Assembly: GCA_050692915.1 (NCBI GenBank)
Contig: JBOGVU010000005.1
Location: 1 to 63,886, forward strand
Length of the DNA stretch: 63,886 nucleotides
Direction: 5' to 3'
Source: CALAEC01 sp050692915
GTDB lineage: Bacteria > Actinomycetota > UBA4738 > CALAEC01
In this document: positions 17,936 to 26,804 of the stretch, in pieces
Position numbering within the stretch: the stretch's first letter is position 1
Layout: the number at the start of each line of letters is the position of its first letter
Translations under genes and position numbers: made by a program
Notes under the pieces: model-generated
Told to the model about the DNA's origin: nothing
Database searches by the model: none
Seen by the model: the letters and a program-made list of their open reading frames with translations, nothing else

Positions 17936-19527
17936 CGATCCCCTCGCCGGTACCGAAGCGCTCGCCCGGGGGTGGCACCCGTGTGACGGCCACTGTCGAT
18001 GACGACCTCGCCGTTCACCAGCACATATGGAATCCCCTCTGGATACCGCCGGGGGTCGTGGTAGGTCGCGCTCGATCGGACCGCGTCGGCGTCGAAGACC
18101 ACCACGTCGGCCCTGAATCCCTCACGCAGCAGCCCACGATCGGGCAGCCCCAGCCGCTGGGCGGGGAACGAAGTCATCTTCCGGATGGCCTCAGGCAACG
18201 AGAGCAGCCTCTCCTCGCGGACCAGGTCCCCGAGGATCCGCGGGAACGAGCCATAGGTCCGGGGGCTCGGGTACTGCCCCAGGAACACCGAGTCCGTCCC
18301 CACCATCCCCAGCGGGTGCCGCACGAACAGCGGCAGCGTGGCCGGATCCGGCGACGATCCCACCTGATTCACCCGGAGATCTTCCGACAGCAGGAGCTCG
18401 CACATAGCGTCGGCGGGGTGCTGGTCGCGGTCCTGCATGACTTCCAGAAGCGTCTTTCCCTCGTAGCCGACGTTCTCCGGCCGGGAGAAGTACCCCAGCC
18501 GGATGCTGCCCCACAGGTGCCGACCCCCGTATCGGTGGCCGCGCTCCTCCACGTCGCGCCGCAGCCGGTCACGCAGAGCCAGATCGGCCAGGCGCTCCTT
18601 CACCTCTACGGGCCGGCCCTCCTGGATCCACAGCGGGAGCAGGATCAGCAGGCGGGTGCTGTTCCAGGGGTACGGATATGCGTCGAAGGTCACGTCGAGG
18701 CCCTCGCCCACCGCCTCCTCCACCAGGTCTAGCAGGCGGGTGGCACCGCCCGGCGCGGTGACCCGCCGGTACAGGTGGGTGATGTGGACCGGGCAGCCGG
18801 AGCGGCGACCGATCTCCACCGCCTCCCGGAAGGGATCCAGGAACTGGTCGCCAAGTTGGTAGCGCACGTGGGTGTGGTAGATGCCCCCGAACGCGGCGGC
18901 CTCGGCGCTCAGCTCCGCCAGCTCCTCGGTGGTGGCGTGGGAACCGGGAGGATAGTCGAGCCCCGTCGAAAGGCCGTACGCACCCTCCCCCATGCCCTCG
19001 CGCAGGAGGGCCCGCATGTTTTTCACCGCATCGGCATCGGCCGGCGCCCCTTCCCAGCCCACCGTGCAGATGCGCAGAGCAGAGTTCCCGATGACGAAGG
19101 CGATGTTCGGGCTGACGCGCCGATCGAACCGCGACAGGTATGAGGCCACGGTGTCCCAGTCGTACCGGATGTCGGGCCGGCCATCGAGGCCGGCGTTCAG
19201 CACCACCAGGTCCTCGAGGTCCGCACGGTCGGTGAACGGCGCGTAGGAAATGCCGTCCACGCCGATCAGCTCCGTCGTCACTCCCTGGCGGAGCTTGGCC
19301 TCGTGCGTGGGTTCCTCGAAGATGACAAGCCCCGAGTGGGAATGCATGTCGATGAACCCGGGAGCCACGACCATCCCGGTGGCGTCGATTGAGCGCCGGG
19401 CCTCCACATCCTCGACGTCGCCGCGGAGGATCGTAAGCCGGTCGTTCGCGATTCCCACTGCTGCCGGGTATCCAGCGCTCCCTGAGCCGTCAACGATCGT
19501 GCCACCCTGGATCAGGAGGTCGATCAC
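17932..19527 (-). CDS. N-acyl-D-amino-acid deacylase family amidohydrolase
   Basis: 531 residues from GTG 19527, which overlaps the racemase stop as GTGA; sequence further upstream is a shadow frame. The amidohydrolase fold shows the metal motif APGFIDMHSHSG (near residue 65) and the deacylase-type segment AYGLSTGLDYPPG. The end of the barrel carries the family's 'GTDS' equivalent (GMVGTDSVFLG). Members cleave N-acyl-D-amino acids or N-carbamoyl-type amides. Beside an Asp/Glu racemase and a cyclic amidohydrolase, a role in opening or trimming D-configured ureido acids is plausible but unproven. Confidence 0.8.
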   Translation of the reverse strand: MIDLLIQGGTIVDGSGSAGYPAAVGIANDRLTILRGDVEDVEARRSIDATGMVVAPGFIDMHSHSGLVIFEEPTHEAKLRQGVTTELIGVDGISYAPFTDRADLEDLVVLNAGLDGRPDIRYDWDTVASYLSRFDRRVSPNIAFVIGNSALRICTVGWEGAPADADAVKNMRALLREGMGEGAYGLSTGLDYPPGSHATTEELAELSAEAAAFGGIYHTHVRYQLGDQFLDPFREAVEIGRRSGCPVHITHLYRRVTAPGGATRLLDLVEEAVGEGLDVTFDAYPYPWNSTRLLILLPLWIQEGRPVEVKERLADLALRDRLRRDVEERGHRYGGRHLWGSIRLGYFSRPENVGYEGKTLLEVMQDRDQHPADAMCELLLSEDLRVNQVGSSPDPATLPLFVRHPLGMVGTDSVFLGQYPSPRTYGSFPRILGDLVREERLLSLPEAIRKMTSFPAQRLGLPDRGLLREGFRADVVVFDADAVRSSATYHDPRRYPEGIPYVLVNGEVVIDSGRHTGATPGRALRYRRGDR

Positions 19528-20249
19528 CGCTCCGCCTCCTCCGCGACCCCGCCTCCCGCCTCCTGGATGACCCGCCGGACCACCGCCGAGGCCGGATCCA
19601 CGGCGCGGAGCGGCCAGGCCGGATCGGCGCTCGGAACGGCCAGGGGAATCTCGGTGCATCCGAGGACTACGGCGTCCGCCCCTCGGCGCCGCAGCTCCTC
19701 GGCCACCTGGAGCACGGCCTTGCGGGCAACCTCGTCGACGACGCCCGACTTCACCCCGTGCTCGCCATAGATGGCGTCCATGACCGCCTCCTGGCCGCCT
19801 GCGTCGGGAACCACCCACTCCATCCCTTGAGCCTCAAGCCGCTGCTGGTAGAGGCCCACCTCGATCGTCCCGGACGTAGCAAGGATGCCAACCCGCCGGG
19901 CTCCCAGCTCCGCCAGCCGGTCCACGGCCGTGTCGATCCAGTCCACGAGGGGAACACCGGCGGCTTGCCGAATCTCGTCGGAGAACGCGGCGGCTGTGTT
20001 GCACGGCATCACCAGCAGGTCGGCGCCCGCGGCCACCAGCCGCCCGGCCGCGGCCATGATCTGGGGACGGGGGTCCTCACCACCATGGAGGAAGAACGCC
20101 GTTCGGTCAGGGATGGTGGCGTCGGAGTCGATGATCACGTGCAGGTGGTCCTGGTCGCGGCGGGCCTCGGTGAGGCGGATCAGCTCTCCATAGAAGGCGT
20201 GGGACGCCAGGGGACCCATCCCTCCGATGACCCCGACGACCTTGCTCAC
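19524..20249 (-). CDS. Aspartate/glutamate racemase family protein
   Basis: 241 residues from GTG 20249; the open frame continues upstream into the DUF1989 gene but that part is not protein-like. The two catalytic cysteines are in MPCNTAAAF and LGCTEIPL, and the N-terminal VVGVIGGMGPLAS is typical of the YgeA/Asp-Glu racemase group. The family interconverts D and L acidic amino acids or related hydantoin products without a cofactor. Flanking hydrolases suggest it racemises a ureido or amino acid intermediate. Confidence 0.88.
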   Translation of the reverse strand: MSKVVGVIGGMGPLASHAFYGELIRLTEARRDQDHLHVIIDSDATIPDRTAFFLHGGEDPRPQIMAAAGRLVAAGADLLVMPCNTAAAFSDEIRQAAGVPLVDWIDTAVDRLAELGARRVGILATSGTIEVGLYQQRLEAQGMEWVVPDAGGQEAVMDAIYGEHGVKSGVVDEVARKAVLQVAEELRRRGADAVVLGCTEIPLAVPSADPAWPLRAVDPASAVVRRVIQEAGGGVAEEAER

Positions 20250-20256
20250 CGCAGCC

Positions 20257-20874
20257 TCATGCCACGGTCGCCGCCGTCTCCGTGCGGACGTGGACATCCA
20301 CCGGCGTGCAGGCCTCGCCGTTCACCGGCAGGATGTCCTGGGGACAGGACGAGAACACCACGACCACGTCCATCTCCACCCGGAGCTTCACGTAGTCGCC
20401 GGGGCGGCTCACCGGGGCCTCGAAGGAGAGCTCCAGGTTCGGGCCGATCGGGCAGTTCATGAAGATATTGAACGGCGCGGGGACGCCGGGGACCTCCAGC
20501 CCCAGCTGCCCCAGTGCCTCCCCGAGGTTGTCGGCGCAGTTGTCGTGGTACTCCTGAACCCCCAGCAGCTGGTAGCGGTACCGGTCACACGAGGGCATGA
20601 GCGTGTCGTGGATCCCGGGCGACGTGTCCTCGACCATGGTCAGGATCGGCCGGCGGCGGTTCGTGTACAAAGCGTCGCCCGCGGCAGGGATCACCTTCAG
20701 CAACGTAGCGTGGGTGTGCTCCATTGACATCCGCTCGCTCAGGTCGCTCGCATTGAACGCCCACGTGTCCACCACCTGGTCACCCTCGCGATTGAACACG
20801 GTGACCAGATCCTCAGCGGAAAGCCGGATGGCCGTGCCCCGGCGGGCCGGCACCACGATGTCTTCGGTCGCCAT
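20257..20874 (-). CDS. DUF1989 (urea carboxylase-associated) protein, copy 1
   Basis: 205 residues. It belongs to DUF1989, whose members are found next to urea carboxylase, guanidine and aminomethyltransferase-like genes; biochemical roles are mostly unassigned. Conserved features are GDQVVDTWAFN, a Cys in SCDRYRYQLLG, HDNCADNL and SSCPQDILPVNG near the C-terminus, where paired Cys/His could bind metal. A second copy is at 59.4-60.1 kb. It sits between an ABC permease gene (9 bases) and the racemase (7 bases), so it is part of the transporter-hydrolase operon. Confidence 0.82.
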   Translation of the reverse strand: MATEDIVVPARRGTAIRLSAEDLVTVFNREGDQVVDTWAFNASDLSERMSMEHTHATLLKVIPAAGDALYTNRRRPILTMVEDTSPGIHDTLMPSCDRYRYQLLGVQEYHDNCADNLGEALGQLGLEVPGVPAPFNIFMNCPIGPNLELSFEAPVSRPGDYVKLRVEMDVVVVFSSCPQDILPVNGEACTPVDVHVRTETAATVA

Positions 20875-20883
20875 CTCGCCTCC

Positions 20884-21849
20884 TCAGTTCACCCGCGGCT
20901 TGTACAGGGCCACGGCCGCCAACACGATGATCCCCAGCAGTAACCGCTGATAGAAGACGTTCACCTGGGTGACGTTGAACACGTTCGACACCATCGTCAA
21001 TAGGAGGACGCCGCCCAGCGTCCCCCAGATGTTCCCCCGGCCTCCGTACAGGCTGATCCCCCCGATGGTGATGGCGGTCACCGACAGGAAGTCGAACCCC
21101 TCCCCGAAGGTGGGGGCCCCGACCCCGGACCGGGCTAGCAGGAACAGCCCCGCCAACGCCGCCAGCCCCCCGCTGATCATGTAGGCGCTCGTGACGATCC
21201 ACCCCACCCGCACCCCGGCCCGTCGGGCGGACTCCTCCGAATCCCCTACCCCATAAACGTGCCGTCCGTACCGCAGGCGCTTGAGGACGAACCAAGCCAA
21301 CACCCACACGCCCCCCATCCCGATCACAGACAGCGGGATCGTGCCCACGGAGACGTCGTACAGGCGGACAAACTCGAAGGGGACCGCCCCGGTGGGCCCG
21401 GAGGCCACCATCAGCGTTACCCCGCTCAGGAGGCTAGCCATACCGAATGTGGCAATGAACGGCATCGCGTTCAGCCTGGCCACGATGACCCCGATCACCA
21501 GGCCCGACGCGGCCCCGATGCCAATCCCCGCAGCCACGGCGAGCGGCGCATTCGCCGGGTCTCCCTCGAACAGCAGCGCCGCCGACACGGCCACCAGTCC
21601 AGCCAGCGGGCCCACGGAGAAGTCGATCCCACCGGTGAGCACCACGAAGGTCTGGCCGATAGCCACCAGCCCGAGAGGGATGGACTGCCGCAGGATGTTT
21701 ACCAGGTTCCCCGGCTCCAGGAAGTTCGGATTCACCACTGAGGCTACGACCCCCAGGGCGATCACCACCGCGTAGACCAGTATCACCGCCCCGTGGCGAC
21801 CCAGGTGCGACCACGCGCCCTGGGCCAGGACCCTAGCGTCCACGCTCAT
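20884..21849 (-). CDS. Ribose/nucleoside-type ABC transporter permease, copy 1
   Basis: 321 residues with 8-10 hydrophobic segments of the RbsC family (binding-protein-dependent permease type 2). The segment GQTFVVLTGGIDFSVGPLAGL is the diagnostic RbsC-like motif. Its ATG overlaps the ATPase stop (ATGA). Together with the ATPase, a lipoprotein and a second permease at 24.7 kb it forms a complete importer. RbsC-type systems carry sugars, nucleosides or autoinducers; in this catabolic setting a purine- or ureide-like solute is possible. Confidence 0.9.
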   Translation of the reverse strand: MSVDARVLAQGAWSHLGRHGAVILVYAVVIALGVVASVVNPNFLEPGNLVNILRQSIPLGLVAIGQTFVVLTGGIDFSVGPLAGLVAVSAALLFEGDPANAPLAVAAGIGIGAASGLVIGVIVARLNAMPFIATFGMASLLSGVTLMVASGPTGAVPFEFVRLYDVSVGTIPLSVIGMGGVWVLAWFVLKRLRYGRHVYGVGDSEESARRAGVRVGWIVTSAYMISGGLAALAGLFLLARSGVGAPTFGEGFDFLSVTAITIGGISLYGGRGNIWGTLGGVLLLTMVSNVFNVTQVNVFYQRLLLGIIVLAAVALYKPRVN

Positions 21850-23408
21850 CCGGCCACCCGCTCCGCGCTTATGGCCAAGAGCATGACTTCCTTCTCCGTG
21901 GCCTCCTCCGCCGACAACTCGCCGGCCACCCGACCCTCGCGCATCACCAGGATCCGGTCACTCATTCCCAGCAGCTCCGGCAGCTCCGAGCAGATCATGA
22001 TGACCCCGACGCCCTGCCGAGTGAGCTCCCGCAGGCGCTGGTGGATCTCCGCCTTGGCTCCCACGTCGATGCCGTGTGTAGGCTCGTCGACGATCATCAC
22101 CGAGGGCTTCAAGGCCAGCCACTTAGCCAGAACCACCTTCTGTTGGTTTCCGCCCGACAGCGCCTCGACGGGCCGCTCGGCGTCCCGGGGCCGCACGTCG
22201 GCGCGCTCGATGGCCTCGGAGACGTACTCTCGCTCCCGCTGCCTCCCGACCATCCATCCCTTCACCACCGCCGACAGGTTGGGCAGCGAAACATTGAACC
22301 GAACGGTCTTGTCGATAAACAGGCCGTCGACCTTGCGGTTCTCCGAGACCATGACCAGTCCCCGGCGGATGGCCACGGCCGGCGAGGGCGGCACGGGCTC
22401 ATTGTCGAGAAGCACCGATCCGGAGCTCCGCCTGTCCATCCCCACGATGGCCCGAGCCAGCCGACTCCGGCCGCTTCCGACCAAACCGCCGATCCCCAGG
22501 ATCTCTCCCTCGTACAGGTCGAACGACACGTCCTCGACCCGGCCGCCGCCGTCCTCGCCGCCAGAGAGATCCCGGACCCGGAGGAGAACCCGCTCCCCCC
22601 GCGGGTGCCGGTCAGGGAACTGCCCCGAGAGGGCCCGGCCCACCATGGCCTCCACTAGGCCTTCCTTGGTCACCTCGCCGACGCCCCAAGTGCCGATGTG
22701 CCGCCCGTCCTTGAGGACGGTCACCCGGTCGGCGATGGCGAACACCTCCTCCAGCCGGTGGGAGATGTAAACGATCCCTACTCCCTCGGCCTGGAGCCGG
22801 CGGATGATGGCAAACAACTCGTCCAGCTCCTGCTCGGCCAGCACGGCCGAGGGCTCGTCCATGATGAGGAACCGCGACTCCACCACCAGGGCCTTGGCGA
22901 TCTCCACCATCTGCTGCTGCGCGACGGAGAGCTCCCCCACCAGGCCCCGGACGTCGACGCGGGCCTGCAGCCGCCGCAAAACCTCTGTGGCGCCCCGGCG
23001 CATGGTCCGGTAGTCGAGCGTCCCCCACCGGGTCCGGGGCTCGCTCCCAAAGTAGACGTTCTCCGCCACCGAGAGGTCGGGGAACAGACTGAACTCCTGG
23101 TAGATCACGCTGACTCCCAGCCGGCGAGCTTGGCTGGTGGTCAGCGAGGAGTGGACCTGCTGGTCGATCTCGATGTCGCCGACATCTGGGGCGTGGACCC
23201 CCGAGATCACTTTGATTAGCGTCGACTTCCCGGCCCCGTTCTCCCCGGCCAGGGCGTGGACATCACCTGAGCGACACTCGAATGAGACGTCATCCAGCGC
23301 CACGGTGCCCCCAAACCGCTTCGAGATGTGGCGAAGTGTCAGGACGGCGGCTGGGGCGCCATCCTCACCCTCACGTGGGGCAGGGGAATCTTGGCCCAGC
23401 TCAGGCAC
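21846..23408 (-). CDS. Ribose-type ABC transporter ATP-binding protein (two ATPase domains)
   Basis: 520 residues from GTG 23408, overlapping the lipoprotein stop by 8 bases; the open frame further upstream is shadow sequence. The N-terminal cassette has Walker A GENGAGKST and signature LSVAQQQMVEIAKAL. The C-terminal cassette has the degenerate Walker A GLVGSGRSRLARA typical of RbsA/MglA, then LSGGNQQKVVLAKWL. It energises import through the RbsC-like permeases on either side. Confidence 0.93.
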   Translation of the reverse strand: MPELGQDSPAPREGEDGAPAAVLTLRHISKRFGGTVALDDVSFECRSGDVHALAGENGAGKSTLIKVISGVHAPDVGDIEIDQQVHSSLTTSQARRLGVSVIYQEFSLFPDLSVAENVYFGSEPRTRWGTLDYRTMRRGATEVLRRLQARVDVRGLVGELSVAQQQMVEIAKALVVESRFLIMDEPSAVLAEQELDELFAIIRRLQAEGVGIVYISHRLEEVFAIADRVTVLKDGRHIGTWGVGEVTKEGLVEAMVGRALSGQFPDRHPRGERVLLRVRDLSGGEDGGGRVEDVSFDLYEGEILGIGGLVGSGRSRLARAIVGMDRRSSGSVLLDNEPVPPSPAVAIRRGLVMVSENRKVDGLFIDKTVRFNVSLPNLSAVVKGWMVGRQREREYVSEAIERADVRPRDAERPVEALSGGNQQKVVLAKWLALKPSVMIVDEPTHGIDVGAKAEIHQRLRELTRQGVGVIMICSELPELLGMSDRILVMREGRVAGELSAEEATEKEVMLLAISAERVAG

Positions 23409-24555
23409 GCCCGAAGCCGGCCTCCAGCAGCTCCTCGTGAGGCAGAAGCGTCGGGAAAGTGTACTCGTCGTTGTACCGCTCGTCGAAGCGCTCCTCCGCC
23501 TCCGACTCATCGAAGATGCCCGCTCCCTCGACCTCCGCCGCGATGTCGACGAACTTCGTGACGGACTCTCCGTTGAGGACCTTGAGCGCCGTGTCAAGGC
23601 AGAGCGGTGAGGTACCGGGCGGGTCCGGAGCCGCCGAGAACTCCAGGTCGTGTTCGATGGCCAACCGCAGGAAACCGTTCAGCGGGTTGGTCACCCCGAA
23701 GACCGGCATCTCCCCGTTGGCCTCACTGATCGCCTGGATGGCCCCGATTGCGTTCTCCGCCCCCCCGGCGAAGAACCCATCGATGTCCCCCTCACGCGAG
23801 AGGACCTGGGTCATCAGAGACTTGGCGTTGGCCACCGACCAGTCCGAGAACTCAGTAGCCACGATGTCGATGTCGGGGAACTGAGACAAGGCATCCGTGG
23901 CGGCAGTCTTCCAGATCTCGGCCGCGTCTACGCCTGCGATCCCCGAAAAGATGACAGCCTTGCCCTGACCACCCATGTCCTCGGCCATCGCCCTGGTGAC
24001 CTCGTAGGCGATGGCGTACAAGTCAACGTCCACTCGGCTCACGTAGCTCTCGGCCTCCACACTGTCGAGGCAGGTGACCACGGGGATCCCCGCCTCGATG
24101 GCCCGGCCCACGGGGGCGGACAGCGCCGCCTGGCCGAGGGGCTGGATCACGATGATGTCGACCCCTCGCTGGATCATGTCCTCCATCGCGGCGATCTGCT
24201 TGTTCGGATCCCCATCCCCATTGGTCCCCACGACCTCGGCCACCTGGTCGCTCTCCTCGGCCGCCCACCGGAAGGCGGCGTCGAGCATCAGTCCGAACCC
24301 GTTGAAGGTGCCCTGAGAGGTGAATCCAACGGTGTAGGGAGGCTCGGCCTGCCACTCGCTCGTGTCGACGGTCTCCTGCTTTTCCCGCTCGACCCTAGCG
24401 CTGTACTCGGAGAGCTCTCCGGGCTCTGGTGCCCCTCCCTCTCCGACGTCCTGGTCCTGGTCGCCGTCGCCACCGCAGGCAACGGCCACCAGGGCGAACA
24501 CGACTATCAACACAGACGGGCGGAGCCATCTCCGCCTCGGAGGCACCGTTCGCAT
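23401..24555 (-). CDS. Periplasmic-binding-protein-type lipoprotein of the ribose-type ABC importer
   Basis: 384 residues from ATG 24555, chosen because GGAGGGGAG lies just upstream; an in-frame start at 24609 is poorer. The N-terminus has a basic stretch, a hydrophobic helix and the lipobox LVAVAC, followed by an acidic linker. The mature part is a PBP1 sugar-binding fold (MEDMIQRGVDIIVIQPLGQ). It captures the solute outside the membrane. The operator-like palindrome at 24648-24666 lies about 95 bases upstream of its start. Confidence 0.9.
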   Translation of the reverse strand: MRTVPPRRRWLRPSVLIVVFALVAVACGGDGDQDQDVGEGGAPEPGELSEYSARVEREKQETVDTSEWQAEPPYTVGFTSQGTFNGFGLMLDAAFRWAAEESDQVAEVVGTNGDGDPNKQIAAMEDMIQRGVDIIVIQPLGQAALSAPVGRAIEAGIPVVTCLDSVEAESYVSRVDVDLYAIAYEVTRAMAEDMGGQGKAVIFSGIAGVDAAEIWKTAATDALSQFPDIDIVATEFSDWSVANAKSLMTQVLSREGDIDGFFAGGAENAIGAIQAISEANGEMPVFGVTNPLNGFLRLAIEHDLEFSAAPDPPGTSPLCLDTALKVLNGESVTKFVDIAAEVEGAGIFDESEAEERFDERYNDEYTFPTLLPHEELLEAGFGRA

Positions 24556-24647
24556 CCTGGCTCCCCTCCGGCCCCGCGTCCCAGCCCCTTCGAGGGGCGG
24601 AACCCGCACCGCCCCGCGGGTTTCAGGGCTGACGAGGTGGCCTCGTC

Positions 24648-24666
24648 GGTTTCACATATCGAAACG
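24648..24666. promoter_or_regulatory. Operator-like palindrome, candidate IclR site 2
   Basis: GGTTTCACATATCGAAACG matches site 1 at 15 of 19 positions and has the same TTTC-N-GAAA arm spacing. A second partial box, TTCACATTTC, follows at about 24671. It lies in the 176-base gap between the second permease and the lipoprotein gene, upstream of the latter. Confidence 0.6.
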
Positions 24667-24731
24667 GGGATTCACATTTCTAGAACTCTGATGGGTCGGG
24701 GTCCACCTTGTCAAGAGCGGGTGGGCGCCGG

Positions 24732-25739
24732 TCAGACGCTGCGCTCGACGATTCGGGTGCGCAGACCCTGGAGGACCACGGCGGCGATCAGGACAAGCCC
24801 CTGGAGGACGAACTGCAACTCCACCGGTAGGCCCGCGGCCACCACCACGCTGACGATGATGGTCACGAGCACCACGCCAGCCATGGTCCCCGACACTGTG
24901 CCCCGCCCGCCAGCGAAGCTCGTCCCCCCGATCACCGCGGCGGTGATCGAGTTCAGGTTGTAACCGGCCGCCAGGTGCTGGTCGACGTAGCCGATGTACC
25001 CGCTCAGCAGGAGCCCAGCGAACAGGGCCAAGACACTGGAGGCCACGAACATAGCGATGACGATCCGGTCGGTGGGCACCCCGGCCAGCCGGGCGGCCTG
25101 AGGGTTGGAACCGGTAGCGTAGATCATCCGGCCCAAACGGGTTCGCTGGAGGACCAGCGCAGCGAGGATCGAGAGCGCGATCCACCCGATCGCCCCGAGC
25201 GGCAGGAAGCCGATCCGGCCGGTGTTGAAGATTCCCAGGATATCTGGCACCAGCCCACTGGCTTGCCCCTTCGTGTAGGCCAGCCGGGCACCCTCGACAA
25301 GGATCAGCATCCCCAGTGTGGCCACGAACGAAGGGACCTTGCGCTTGGCTACCAGCAGGCCGTTGACCAGCCCGATGGCCAGGGCCAGCGCCAGGGCCAG
25401 GAGGAACGCCAGGCCGATGGACCTTCCGGCCTGCGTCTCCACCACCAGGATGGCCCCGATGGCCATGACTGCCCCCACCGACAGGTCGATGCCCCGGACC
25501 AGAAGGACCAGCATCTGCCCGAGCGTGACCACGCCCAAGGTGGCGGCCTGGATGGCGATCGTGCTGAGGTTCCCTGTGGAGAACATGTTCCGTGCCACGA
25601 TCCCCGCCACCACCAGGACGATGGCGATGAAAGCGTACACCGCGTAGCGGCTGGCCCAGTCTACGGCGCGGACCACCTGTGGCCTAAGCCGGGAACGTGC
25701 CCGAGTTCGCGCTTTCTCGCTAACGCTGCTCCGAGCCAA
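24732..25739 (-). CDS. Ribose-type ABC transporter permease, copy 2
   Basis: 335 residues from TTG 25739. RbsC-family membrane protein with the motif GQMLVLLVRGIDLSVGAVM and about 10 hydrophobic segments; the N-terminal 28 residues are strongly basic and cytoplasmic. It is transcribed ahead of the binding protein, ATPase and copy 1 permease but is separated from them by the operator-bearing gap. Two unlike permeases with a single ATPase indicate a heteromeric channel, as in other RbsC-type systems with paired permeases. Confidence 0.9.
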   Translation of the reverse strand: MARSSVSEKARTRARSRLRPQVVRAVDWASRYAVYAFIAIVLVVAGIVARNMFSTGNLSTIAIQAATLGVVTLGQMLVLLVRGIDLSVGAVMAIGAILVVETQAGRSIGLAFLLALALALAIGLVNGLLVAKRKVPSFVATLGMLILVEGARLAYTKGQASGLVPDILGIFNTGRIGFLPLGAIGWIALSILAALVLQRTRLGRMIYATGSNPQAARLAGVPTDRIVIAMFVASSVLALFAGLLLSGYIGYVDQHLAAGYNLNSITAAVIGGTSFAGGRGTVSGTMAGVVLVTIIVSVVVAAGLPVELQFVLQGLVLIAAVVLQGLRTRIVERSV

Positions 25740-25850
25740 CCCTCGATCCCCTCGGCGCTACCTGACCACCGCTCGGCCCGACTATACCCTAGGGGCGGCA
25801 GACACCCTCCGGACCGGCTGGAGGTCGGAGCGATCGGGGTTGGCTACGGC
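25740..25850. promoter_or_regulatory. Divergent promoter region
   Basis: These 111 bases separate the permease (minus) from the cyclodeaminase-like gene (plus). A TATACC element near 25782 could serve as a -10 box. No match to the IclR-like palindrome is present. Confidence 0.35.
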
Positions 25851-26804
25851 ATGAGCGTCCTGCTGACCGAAGCGCAGGTGGAGGCGCTGCTGTCGATGCC
25901 CGACGCCATCGGCGCAGTGCAGGAGGGGTTCCGCCTCCTGGCCCGCGGGGAGGCGCAGAACTTCCCCCGACAACGAGGGGGGCCCCCGGGCGCGGTTCTC
26001 AACGTGATGTGGGCGGTGGCACCGGAGATTGGGCTCATGGCCGTGAAGTCTTACCCGGTGGTTCGTATCGACGTGCCCCAGTCCTCCACGTCCACGTTGG
26101 TGCTTTACGGGCTGCCCGACGGGCGGGTCCGCGGGGTCCTCCAGGCCGACACGCTGGGCCAGCGCCGCTCCGGCGCGGCCAGCGCGGTAGCCACCGGCCT
26201 CATGGCCCGCCCCGATTCCCAAGTGCTAACACTCTTCGGCGCCGGGTGGCAGGCCGGGGGCCAAGTGGAGGCCCTCGCTCACGTGCTCCCGGCGCTGTCA
26301 CGGGTGCTGATAGTCAACCGCGACACGAAGCGAGGCCGCAAGTTCGCCGCCGAGGTGGAGGAGACGCTGGGCATCCCAGCAGAGCCCACCGACGCCGAGT
26401 CCGGCGTGCGACAGGCGGACGTGATCGTCACGGCCACGGGGGCGAGTGACCCCTTGTTTGACGGGGCGTGGGTGCGGCCGGGAACCCATATCAACGCCGT
26501 GGGGTCGAACTACCGCGAGAAGGCGGAGATCGACGCGGCGGCACTCGCATCCGCGGCGATGGTCGCGGCGGACTCGGTCGAAGTCGCCCGGCTCGAGTGC
26601 GGGGACCTCCACCGGGCGAGGTTCGACTGGGAAACGGTCGTCGAGCTCGGCGACATCGTCGTGGGGAACCGACCTGGCAGACAGTCTGAAGAGGACGTGA
26701 CGATCTTCGAATCGCAGGGGCTGGCCATCGAGGATCTGGTGTGCGGCGATGTCGTCCTCCGGGAGGCCGAGTCTCGCGGCGAGGGAGTAGAGATCCCGAT
26801 CTAA
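25851..26804 (+). CDS. Ornithine cyclodeaminase/mu-crystallin family protein
   Basis: 317 residues from ATG 25851; the very long open frame upstream is shadow. The NAD(P)-binding Rossmann loop is LFGAGWQAGGQVEAL, and PGTHINAVGSNYREKAEID is the family's conserved C-terminal domain segment. Members catalyse ornithine cyclodeamination, alanine dehydrogenation or reduction of cyclic imines (ketimines). In this island a role on an imine or amino acid product of ring opening is plausible. It ends with a 4-base tail-to-tail overlap with the isochorismatase-fold gene. Confidence 0.88.
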   Translation: MSVLLTEAQVEALLSMPDAIGAVQEGFRLLARGEAQNFPRQRGGPPGAVLNVMWAVAPEIGLMAVKSYPVVRIDVPQSSTSTLVLYGLPDGRVRGVLQADTLGQRRSGAASAVATGLMARPDSQVLTLFGAGWQAGGQVEALAHVLPALSRVLIVNRDTKRGRKFAAEVEETLGIPAEPTDAESGVRQADVIVTATGASDPLFDGAWVRPGTHINAVGSNYREKAEIDAAALASAAMVAADSVEVARLECGDLHRARFDWETVVELGDIVVGNRPGRQSEEDVTIFESQGLAIEDLVCGDVVLREAESRGEGVEIPI

